Of a DNA stretch of 64,000 nt, positions 20,810 through 28,571 are shown piece by piece. The notes below the pieces were generated by a model. That model had not been told where the DNA came from and did no database searches. It saw only the letters and a list, made by a program, of their open reading frames with translations. The DNA lies in the NCBI GenBank assembly GCA_037833965.1, contig AP031358.1:23258001-23322000 (forward strand), written 5' to 3'. Positions within the stretch are counted from its first letter, which is position 1. The number at the start of each line of letters is the position of its first letter. Made by a program: the position numbers and the translations under genes. The DNA comes from Marchantia polymorpha subsp. ruderalis (lineage: Eukaryota > Streptophyta > Marchantiopsida > Marchantiales > Marchantiaceae).

Positions 20810-21580
20810 TGTAAGACCAGATATTGCATGTGTGAAATAAAACTAGAATTAGCCAAGGAATTAATCATGGTTAGGATAGTTATGACTAAATCTAGCTAGT
20901 TATGACTAAGTCTAGCTAGTTTAGCTATAATGTCTATACTTGGCGGAATAACTAGAGAAGTTCTAGAAGATTTGAGTGAGCACTTCTATTTTGTCTTGTA
21001 CAAAAGTCTAGATTCCAAGAGAAAAGACTTTTGAACTTCATGTTTAGTTTTGATTGGTTTGACTAAAGTAAGGAGTATTCCATTGGTTAGACTAAGTCTT
21101 ATGTTGACTTAGTGGAAAGTGGAAGTTCTAGAAGTTGGAAAGGCACAAATGGCATGTCGCCACCTCAATCTAGGGATTAGTAAACATCTAGAAGGTTTAG
21201 GGGGCCAATGGCATGTTGCCACATATTGATAACTAGTCAACCTTACTATGGTTTATCTTCGTAAAAGTAAGTTAGATAGAAATTACCATTTGTTACTATG
21301 GTAAATTCTCAAGTAGTATATATAGAGAGGTAGGGAAGAGCCTCTCAAGCAAGTTTGGAGAGTTCATATGTAGAGACTTGTTTCATATATGAAAGAGTGA
21401 CGAATTTTCAGTACCTTGGAGTGTCGATGAGTGTATGAGTTGGAGTGATACCTTGAGAGATTGTGTGAGAGGGTGTTTAGGTTATGAGTATGATGCGGAA
21501 TCCTAGTCTTCTAGAATCATGATGAGCTACCGAAAAGCCATCTGAGGTAAACCTTAGTGACAGTCAGCCCGGAGGTTGCA
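20810..21580 (+). repeat. 5' LTR of the gag-only element
   Basis: 771 bp, TG...CA. A TATATATA motif near 21317-21324 is the likely promoter. The stretch from about 20995 to 21580 is repeated, apparently without differences apart from one base at the edge, at 24170-24755. Confidence 0.9.
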
Positions 21581-21584
21581 TTTT

Positions 21585-21601
21585 TGGTTCCGTTGCCGGG
21601 A
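21585..21601 (+). other. Primer binding site, tRNA-Asp-like
   Basis: Four bases after the 5' LTR is TGGTTCCGTTGCCGGGA. It closely resembles the complement of the 3' end of plant tRNA-Asp used by several plant gypsy groups (TGGCGCCGTTGCCGGGGA), with a few mismatches. The remaining leader, 21602-22258, contains no ORF I can support. Confidence 0.6.
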
Positions 21602-22258
21602 CCTCAATCTAGAAGGCGGAATGTTTAGGATTCGATTTCTAGCTCAAGAGAAAGTATCCATGATGGATCACTTGGTGTTAACATTGGGGAATGAAAGAGC
21701 GGAGAGTGTGCTTGAGAGCAAAATTCCCTTTGTTTATCCCATAGTCTCATATGATAGCCTAGAATTGATTTTGTATGTTTTGTTCACGTAAACATGTCTT
21801 TTTGAGAGAAAATTGATCTTAGACACCGAAAAAGTATTTTTGAAGGTATTCTTCAAAGTTTTTATTGATTGTAGATTGGAAGATAGAGAACGTTCACGTT
21901 TTTGTTTCAGGTCTAGATCATGTGTTAACAGAAAGATATGAGAGTTAGAAGTTGAGTGGGTTTTCACGGGTATCAAAAGTTTGCTCTTTGGAAAGTTTGT
22001 ACAGAGTTGATTACTTTTTCCGTATTTCAAGTTAGGCTTTGAAACTTTGTACGAGTGTGTATTTGAAGATTACCTACGTGTGAGTCAAAATTTTACAGAG
22101 AGATCACGTCTAGAGACAAAGTTATGATGATTTGAAGTTCAGGGGGTACAAAATCAGGATAAGATAGCAAAAGTTTTGGGTTTCTTTATTTGAAGTTTTG
22201 GCCTAGAAGATAACGTTTTTGGGAGAGACCTTTTGAATGGTTTCCACCTTATGGAAAA

Positions 22259-22702
22259 ATGAGTGATCAAGGGGGCTGGAAGATTAGGTTATCCAAAGTA
22301 CCTCAAGGTTTGGATGTTATAGTGTCTCTAGACTCCAATACAAGAGAATTCAAGGTGGAGTTTGAAGAAAGAGTAGTTAGTCAATCCCCAAGAGTGAAAC
22401 GTGAGACTTGCTTTTATTGTGGAGAGGAGGGACATAAGGTTGTCAATTGTTCACTGCGGAACAAGGATAGAAGATTGAGGAGCAAGAGAACCTTGGGAGA
22501 TTTGAAACTTCACTTGGGACCATCATCGCCACATGAATTCCAAAGTGCAACCTTTTGTGACAATTGCGGAGTGATTGGACTACTAGCGGGACACGAATGC
22601 AGCGGAGTGAAGGCACTTCTGGAATCACTTGTGGAAGGGTTTGACGGCAAGCTAAGTGCTGAAACAGAGAAAGTGACCTCAGCGGGCTCAAGCTCCAACT
22701 GA
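22259..22702 (+). CDS. Small zinc-knuckle ORF upstream of gag (147 aa)
   Basis: This open frame carries a clear CCHC zinc knuckle (CFYCGEEGHKVVNC, about residues 51-64), followed by a basic stretch (RNKDRRLRSKR) and a second Cys/His cluster (CDNCGVIGLLAGHEC). It is in a different frame from the main gag ORF, which starts 212 bases downstream. Zinc knuckles of this kind bind nucleic acid in Gag proteins. A separate zinc-knuckle protein before Gag is unusual. It could be an extra ORF or a piece of a longer protein separated by a frameshift. Confidence 0.65.
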   Translation: MSDQGGWKIRLSKVPQGLDVIVSLDSNTREFKVEFEERVVSQSPRVKRETCFYCGEEGHKVVNCSLRNKDRRLRSKRTLGDLKLHLGPSSPHEFQSATFCDNCGVIGLLAGHECSGVKALLESLVEGFDGKLSAETEKVTSAGSSSN

Positions 22703-22914
22703 AGATGAAGATCATCATTCGAATGATGGAGAAGATGATGATGAGGGTAAGACTCATCGTATGCCTAGGAGAGGAGAGAGCTTTGGCTATCTTGGAACAA
22801 CCAATTCCTTTTGTGTTTCCTTTGATGAATTACTCAAGGATGGAGTTAGTGTTGTTTATATTGTATTAAGAAGCCCCATAAATTTCCAATAGAATAGAGA
22901 AAAAAAAAAATTAG

Positions 22915-24186
22915 TTGGAAATGGGGAAGCTTCCGGTGTTTTATGGGAGGGAAAATGAGGATGTAGAAGCCTTTGTTAGGGACTTCAAGAGGGCTTGCAT
23001 AGGAAACAATGAAAGGAAGAAGGTTGAGTGGGCTATGCTTTTGCCGGATTTCTTGAAGGATTCTGCTCTCAAATGGTACCAGGAGTACAAGAGAGAACAT
23101 GTGGAGGAGGACACTTGGGAGACATTGACGGAGAGCCTCATCGAAAACTTTCTTCCCAATGAAAGTTATGAAAAGCTGATGTGTGAGGTCACCTTCTTGA
23201 AACAAGGAGAGAACGAGAAGGTGAGGACCTATGTGGAGAGAACTGAGAAGTTAGAGTCGAGGTTCCACGTGGTGTTGAGGAAAGGTGGAGACGAAGTGGA
23301 TGCTACAATGGTGGGGATACGAGCAATGCTCATGAAGAACTTCGTCGGAGGTTTGAGACCCGAGATTCGAAGTAAGGTGAGATATGAGAAGCCTTCTTCT
23401 AAAGCTGAAGCCATTCGAATTGCTATTAGAATGGAGGAAAGCTTAGAAGATGATGATTCTAGCTTGGTGGCTAGAGAAGTAACTCCACCGATTGTAGGAA
23501 GATCCATGTGTTCAAATCTTGCTAGTTCATCCACAATGGTGAATCCTAATGTAGATTTGCAAAATGAGTTGAAATCTATTACGGAAACTCTAGCAGACCT
23601 CAAGATCAATGTAGTACAGTTGTGGGAGAAGAGGAATCAGAATGTAGGAGGAAGTTCTAGAGGGTATGGAAATTATCCTCCAAGAGGAAATCCACCTCCA
23701 CGAAACTTTGCAGTTTCTTGTTTTACTTGTGGCGGTCCTCATTTTCAGCGAAATTGTCCTAACCCTCGACAACATGATGGAGTTCGGCACAACAACAATG
23801 CACCGGCCACACAACAAGCCAAGGATAAGGGAGTAGCATCCATTGATGTATTTCCTCATCAATGCACCTTTGAGAAAGGAGAGAGCTCAAAGTCGAAGGT
23901 GGATATCCTTGCACATGAGAAGAAACGTGCTCGATTTGCAGATGAGTCAATTTCCATGGAAGACATGCCAAGTCGGAGTACACGATCAAGTGGAGTTGGT
24001 CAACCAAGAGTACCAAGAAAGAAGTTGGGCATGAATGACTTTTCCATTTCATCTTCTCAAGCTAAGTATGACGTGGTGGAAGATGTAGGAAGTCAGAAGG
24101 CCAATATCACAGTTGGCCAACTCATTGCTTTAAATCCAGCCATACGGAAGGAGTTGAGAGGAGGTTTGTCTTCTACAAAAGTCTAG
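22915..24186 (+). CDS. Gag protein of the gag-only element (423 aa)
   Basis: Residues about 1-150 match the plant retrotransposon Gag domain (LPVFYGRENEDVEAFVRDF, ALKWYQEY, LIENFLP, then RTYVERTEKLESRF). A short CCHC knuckle (CFTCGGPHFQRNC) lies at about residues 268-280, after a Pro/Arg-rich stretch. The tail is basic and Ser-rich. The last codons and the TAG run into the truncated 3' LTR (TACAAAAGTCTAG), so the natural C-terminus, and any protease that followed, has been lost. The frame is free of stops. The protein would form virus-like particles with help from another element's Pol. Confidence 0.85.
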   Translation: MEMGKLPVFYGRENEDVEAFVRDFKRACIGNNERKKVEWAMLLPDFLKDSALKWYQEYKREHVEEDTWETLTESLIENFLPNESYEKLMCEVTFLKQGENEKVRTYVERTEKLESRFHVVLRKGGDEVDATMVGIRAMLMKNFVGGLRPEIRSKVRYEKPSSKAEAIRIAIRMEESLEDDDSSLVAREVTPPIVGRSMCSNLASSSTMVNPNVDLQNELKSITETLADLKINVVQLWEKRNQNVGGSSRGYGNYPPRGNPPPRNFAVSCFTCGGPHFQRNCPNPRQHDGVRHNNNAPATQQAKDKGVASIDVFPHQCTFEKGESSKSKVDILAHEKKRARFADESISMEDMPSRSTRSSGVGQPRVPRKKLGMNDFSISSSQAKYDVVEDVGSQKANITVGQLIALNPAIRKELRGGLSSTKV

Positions 24187-24755
24187 ATTCCAAGAGAAAA
24201 GACTTTTGAACTTCATGTTTAGTTTTGATTGGTTTGACTAAAGTAAGGAGTATTCCATTGGTTAGACTAAGTCTTATGTTGACTTAGTGGAAAGTGGAAG
24301 TTCTAGAAGTTGGAAAGGCACAAATGGCATGTCGCCACCTCAATCTAGGGATTAGTAAACATCTAGAAGGTTTAGGGGGCCAATGGCATGTTGCCACATA
24401 TTGATAACTAGTCAACCTTACTATGGTTTATCTTCGTAAAAGTAAGTTAGATAGAAATTACCATTTGTTACTATGGTAAATTCTCAAGTAGTATATATAG
24501 AGAGGTAGGGAAGAGCCTCTCAAGCAAGTTTGGAGAGTTCATATGTAGAGACTTGTTTCATATATGAAAGAGTGACGAATTTTCAGTACCTTGGAGTGTC
24601 GATGAGTGTATGAGTTGGAGTGATACCTTGAGAGATTGTGTGAGAGGGTGTTTAGGTTATGAGTATGATGCGGAATCCTAGTCTTCTAGAATCATGATGA
24701 GCTACCGAAAAGCCATCTGAGGTAAACCTTAGTGACAGTCAGCCCGGAGGTTGCA
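24170..24755 (+). repeat. 3' LTR of the gag-only element, 5'-truncated
   Basis: It matches 20995-21580 with no difference I can see apart from one base at the left edge (TCTTCTACAAAAGTC against TCTTGTACAAAAGTC). The first about 185 bp of the LTR, and with it the polypurine tract, are missing and replaced by gag sequence. Confidence 0.88.
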
Positions 24756-26065
24756 GTACCAAACAAGTAACACCTGAAGTGCGCCACAGCCCACACCGCT
24801 GCCAAGCACTCTCCCTCGTACGAACTATACCGCGACTCCGCTGCATTGTTCGAACGACTAGCGTACGCAACCACAAACTCCTTGCCCTCATCATCACGCT
24901 GCGTCAACACCGCTCCAAGTCCCAACATACTCCAATCAGTGTGCAATTGGTATGGACGACCTCTGATAGGTCTCCTCAACATGGGAGCGGCCACCAACCT
25001 GGCCTTGAGCTCAACAAAAGCTCTCTCCTGCTCATCTCCCCATTGCCACTCCTGATCTGACTTCAGCAACTGGTTCAAAGGCTTGGCTATAGCACTGAAC
25101 CCCTTCACATACCTCCGGTAGTAGTTCGCTAAACCCATAAATGCACGAACTCTACTCACATCCGTGGGACGAGGGATGCGTGCAATAGCCTCCACCTTTG
25201 CTTGCTGAACTCCTAAACCACCTGGGTATATCACATGACCCAAGTACTCAACCTTCTCCTGGAAGAACTTACACTTCCCAGGATGTAACCTCAAACCATG
25301 AGCCTTCAATCGCTCAAACACAATCTGCAAGTGTATCTGGTGTTGCTCCACAGTGTCACTAAACACCAAGATATCATCAATGTAACATCTGACAAAATCC
25401 AGCCCCGCCAGGATTTTGTCCATAACCCTCTGAAACTCAGCAGTTGCATTCTTCAACCCAAAGGGTAAGAATCGCCACTAATACAAACAATCCTTGCCGT
25501 GGGAGTTGACGCCCCAAAACGCTGTCTTGGTTTTGTCCTCCTCCCGAATTGGCAACTGATGGTATCCTGCCCGAAGATCCAAAGTACTAAAAATCCTCGC
25601 ATGTCCCACCACATCGAAGATCTCCTCAGGTGTAGGCATGGCATACTTATCGGACTTCGTCTGCCGATTGATAGGACGGTAGTCTCCACACATGCGCCTA
25701 TCCGTGTAGTTGCCATGTACATCCTTCTTCACCGGCATGACAGTGGCTGACGCATACTCACCATGCAATAACTCCACTAGTCCAGCCTCCAGTAGGTCCA
25801 ACATCCTACTCCGAATCAAATCTCTCTCCATCTCACTGTATCGATAAGGACGACGGAAGATTGGCGTATCACTAGCCAATTCTATCCGTATACCGGGTCC
25901 AATCAACGCCCCCAACTCCTTCATACTGAAGGCAAAACAACTCCTATAGTCTCGTAGGAATTGTGTCAATTGTCGCCTCTCTCCTCCTGTGATCTGGGAA
26001 TCAATCAATGGCTCCCATTCCTCCTCCATAGGCACACTAGAGGGAGGCGACACTGTCAATCGTTG
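24756..26065 (-). pseudogene. Element M Pol: reverse transcriptase and RNase H
   Basis: The minus-strand frame continues directly from the DNMT frame after a TAG at 26066-26068. RT motifs are RRPYRYSEMERDLI, the MCGDYRPIN block, STLDLRAGYHQLPI, then (after a TAG at 25478-25480 and WRFLPFGLKNA) the catalytic box CYIDDILVF with YIDD at 25373-25384. The thumb (VRAFMGLANYYRRYVKGFS) and RNase H start (HTDWSMLGLGAVL, YASRSNNAAESRYS) follow. The gag-only element at 20810-24755 cuts it in RNase H. All parts share one frame, so only the two stops separate methyltransferase, RT and RNase H. Confidence 0.93.
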
Positions 26066-27760
26066 CTACGCTACACCCTGCAAAGAAGGGTTCTCTGTAC
26101 CCTTCTTCGTAGCCGCCCCCACCTGAGAATCCTCTCCAACTGCATGGGCTGCAACTCTGGCAAATCCTTTCGTCACGTCCCATAAACTCCAAGGATGACA
26201 AATATCTCGCCTATCGCCCCCAGCCATCCACGTCAAGCAATTCAGGTCCATAGCCTGACCCAAAACCTGACGACGCGACGCCTCGGAAACTGAAGAAGCC
26301 GCGGTCACACCAGTAAGAAACCCCATCGCACGCTCTCTCTCATCAGCGTTGGGCTCCACCAACTGATGTAGGGTACTGTCCCATAGTAGTCCAGGTCCCC
26401 CATCACGATATGCATGTGATGCCGGATAACTGACAGATTTAGGTAAAGCCATCCGAGGCTGACCTACGCGGTTCACCAACGCCATAGGTGACCTGTCAGC
26501 AACTCTCACTACTTGAGAGTGCCGGGAAACATCCAAGATACTGTCAACGGTGAGTGTAGAATCACGCTGCACCAAATCATAGGCATGACGCAATATCTCA
26601 CGTGGCAAAAGGTTGGTCCACCACAAACGTGCACGATGAGCCCGGGATCCAACCTTCGCAGCATCCAACAGTACTGCTGATCCAATCCATGCTCGGACTT
26701 GATGGACACTCGCCATCAACTGGGCCCGAGTGTCACCCAACAATGGTACGTTCTCCAGAATGTATGCTGGAGAACGTGTCTGCTGCACTTGGAGATGACG
26801 TAACACTCGCATCATCTCCCAAAACATCCGAGATCTGGGATCATGCAACCCTGTCCCATGTCCAGCGCGTGTGTGTCCCTGACATGGCCAACCCGCAATC
26901 ACCATATCAACATGGCCAACGCGGTCAAGGTCTGGCGCCCCCAGCAACAAAATGTCTGAAGGCAACGCCTTCTGGAATCCTCGAACAGCTGATCGTGGCA
27001 ACAACGAAGGAAAACGCCGCATCAACTGTGCAACATGCCGTGAAGAGACTCGATGTGCAGTCTCGTCCTTCTCCACATACAAGTATCTCCGTACGAGAAT
27101 GCCTGACTGCAACACTGCAGCCAAACCTATGCTGATTCCACCAAAAAGATCCAGCAAACAAACACCCTCTGAGGAATACTCCCATGCAATAGGTGTAGTA
27201 ACCAATGGAGACAATGCGCTAGACCCACTAACTAGCCGATCAGCTGAAGCCATGTTTGGCTCTGCTGGTAAAGAGGCTTCACTCCAAGCCTTTTTCACCA
27301 ACCTATCAGCCTCTAACTGTAGTGCCTGGCACGAACTCCACAGTGGAACATCTAAGGGTGAAGTCACCGCCGCTGTGAAACTCACAACCTCCTCCACATC
27401 CTCGTAGACTGAGGTATCGTCGGCAGACATGTTCCCTTCCAACAACTCATCAGGCCATGTAAGCACTCCGCTAAAACCCGCAACAGATGCCAAGACCGCT
27501 GATGAAGATCCAAGAGGTCGATCCCGAGAAATAAATCTCACTAGCAGCTCGCTCAGACGTCCATCTCCGGACTGCCAACCAGGACGATATGCGGCAGTCT
27601 CCGTCCAATAGTCCATCCAAAAGCCCATCGGGTATAACACCACTCCCCCAACAAGCACATCATATGACTCTCCTGATGTAACCACAGCACGAACTCCAAA
27701 CTGCGAGCTATCATGAGGGTGATCATGCCTCAACTGCACCGCTATGCTCTCCCTGGTCAT
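26066..27760 (-). CDS. Element M Pol: protease tail and DNMT3-like cytosine-5 DNA methyltransferase domain
   Basis: A 564-codon open frame. Residues 1-85 are the end of a gypsy retropepsin (ESYDVLVGGVVLYPMGF, AAYRPGW). Residues about 198-512 are a C5-cytosine methyltransferase with motifs in the normal order: I (LLDLFGGISIG, 202-211, SAM binding), IV (AGWPCQGHTRAG, with the catalytic Cys at 293, bases 26882-26884), VI (ENV, 336-338), VIII (SRAHRARLWWTNL), a motif IX-like NADERERAMGF, and X (RRQVLGQAMDL). The spacing and the AHRAR-WW-NL block resemble DNMT3/DRM enzymes more than DNMT1, but motif IV has PCQ, not PCN. There is no stop inside the domain. The frame ends in TAG and RT continues in the same frame. 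Methylation activity is predicted, not shown. Confidence 0.9.
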   Translation of the reverse strand: MTRESIAVQLRHDHPHDSSQFGVRAVVTSGESYDVLVGGVVLYPMGFWMDYWTETAAYRPGWQSGDGRLSELLVRFISRDRPLGSSSAVLASVAGFSGVLTWPDELLEGNMSADDTSVYEDVEEVVSFTAAVTSPLDVPLWSSCQALQLEADRLVKKAWSEASLPAEPNMASADRLVSGSSALSPLVTTPIAWEYSSEGVCLLDLFGGISIGLAAVLQSGILVRRYLYVEKDETAHRVSSRHVAQLMRRFPSLLPRSAVRGFQKALPSDILLLGAPDLDRVGHVDMVIAGWPCQGHTRAGHGTGLHDPRSRMFWEMMRVLRHLQVQQTRSPAYILENVPLLGDTRAQLMASVHQVRAWIGSAVLLDAAKVGSRAHRARLWWTNLLPREILRHAYDLVQRDSTLTVDSILDVSRHSQVVRVADRSPMALVNRVGQPRMALPKSVSYPASHAYRDGGPGLLWDSTLHQLVEPNADERERAMGFLTGVTAASSVSEASRRQVLGQAMDLNCLTWMAGGDRRDICHPWSLWDVTKGFARVAAHAVGEDSQVGAATKKGTENPSLQGVA

Positions 27761-27960
27761 AAAGTAAGACCTGTTGCTGGCGCCACCCAGGGATGTTTGG
27801 GCAAGGTTCCAACTCTGACCTTCGAATGCCTAAACTAATGCATGCAGCCTTGCCCAACATCAAGGGCTATGCACCAGAATCCAACAAATCTCTGGCTAGG
27901 ACATACACGTGTCCAGTAGAACTCACTAACCGAAATAGACCACTTTGGTTGTCCACCATA
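27761..27960 (-). pseudogene. Element M Pol: retropepsin-like protease N-terminal part, frameshifted
   Basis: In a neighbouring minus-strand frame the aspartic protease active site DSGA is encoded at 27870-27881 (LLDSGA), followed by a TAG and then PLMLGKAACISLGI. Near 27800 the sequence changes frame into the one that leads to ESYDVLVGG and the methyltransferase. This shows that the methyltransferase lies between protease and RT. Upstream, at about 27965, the sequence changes to family A LTR, so gag and the 5' LTR of element M are lost. Confidence 0.75.
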
Positions 27961-27965
27961 CAATA

Positions 27966-28540
27966 CAGACAATCTGCTCCTCCGTTAGGTCCTGCGTGAG
28001 GGCTGCGTCTGGCCTGCGCGTAGGCGCAAGTACCGGCGCCTGGTCCGCCGCAGGCGCAGCGCCGACGGCGTCTATCGCCGAAGGCGACAGAGCCGGAGGC
28101 CGCTCGCCCGATGTCCTGGCCCCGAAGGTCCTACCGCCGAAGGCACATCTGCCGGCGGATTACCCACCGAAGATGCGGTCTCCGCACGCTCCCTGCTCAA
28201 AACTCGATGGCCCAAAGGCCCTGGCGCTGAAGGCGCAAATCGCGGCGCGTTATACGCCGGAGGGTCTGGTCCCGAAGGCCCTTGACCCGAAGGCGGATCC
28301 TCCGCCGGCTCCTTCCCCTTCCTACGTTGTATCGGGGGTGACTCCTGTAATAACCCACTAAAGGCTAAAACTGCAATATAGTGGTAGAAAGGTCGAACCC
28401 ACAGGGACAGAGGAACACACAGGGTACAAAGTGTCACGTTTTAACAGACTATTGAGGAGTTTGAATTCTCAGGCAACTGTCACTCCCAGAAATACTGCAA
28501 GTGTCCACTCGGAGCGCACTCGGAGGTCGCACAGTGCAGC

Positions 28541-28571
<31 letters not shown>

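Larger units (their letters stand above)
20810..24755 (+). mobile_element. Gag-only LTR retrotransposon (TR-GAG type) nested in element M
   Basis: The element starts TGTAAGACCAGA and ends GGAGGTTGCA, with GTAC on each side (20806-20809 and 24756-24759) as a 4 bp duplication. It has a 771 bp 5' LTR, a tRNA-Asp-like primer binding site, two zinc-knuckle ORFs and a 3' LTR truncated at its 5' side. It has no protease, RT or integrase, so it would depend on another element. The LTR copies look identical over about 575 bp and the gag is fully open, so it is among the youngest insertions here. It splits the RNase H of element M. Confidence 0.92.
8241..27965 (-). mobile_element. Element M: gypsy retrotransposon carrying a cytosine methyltransferase and a PHD finger
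   Basis: A minus-strand Ty3/gypsy element abuts the broken AMT2 exon at 8240. Read 5' to 3' on the minus strand, pol gives protease (about 27960-27600), DNMT domain (about 27170-26240), RT (26059-25200), RNase H, integrase, an SH3-like integrase C-terminus and a PHD finger, then a stop, a purine tract and the 3' LTR. Gag and the 5' LTR are missing because the element is cut at about 27965, where family A LTR sequence begins. Three later insertions split it (9173-13830, 14035-19423, 20810-24755), each with a matching TSD. It is inactive: the protease is shifted, several stops are present, and an integrase catalytic Asp is changed to Asn. Confidence 0.88.

Noticed and set aside
26602..27135. 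Plus-strand ORF opposite the methyltransferase.
   Set aside because: It is antisense to clear methyltransferase motifs and has no domain of its own.
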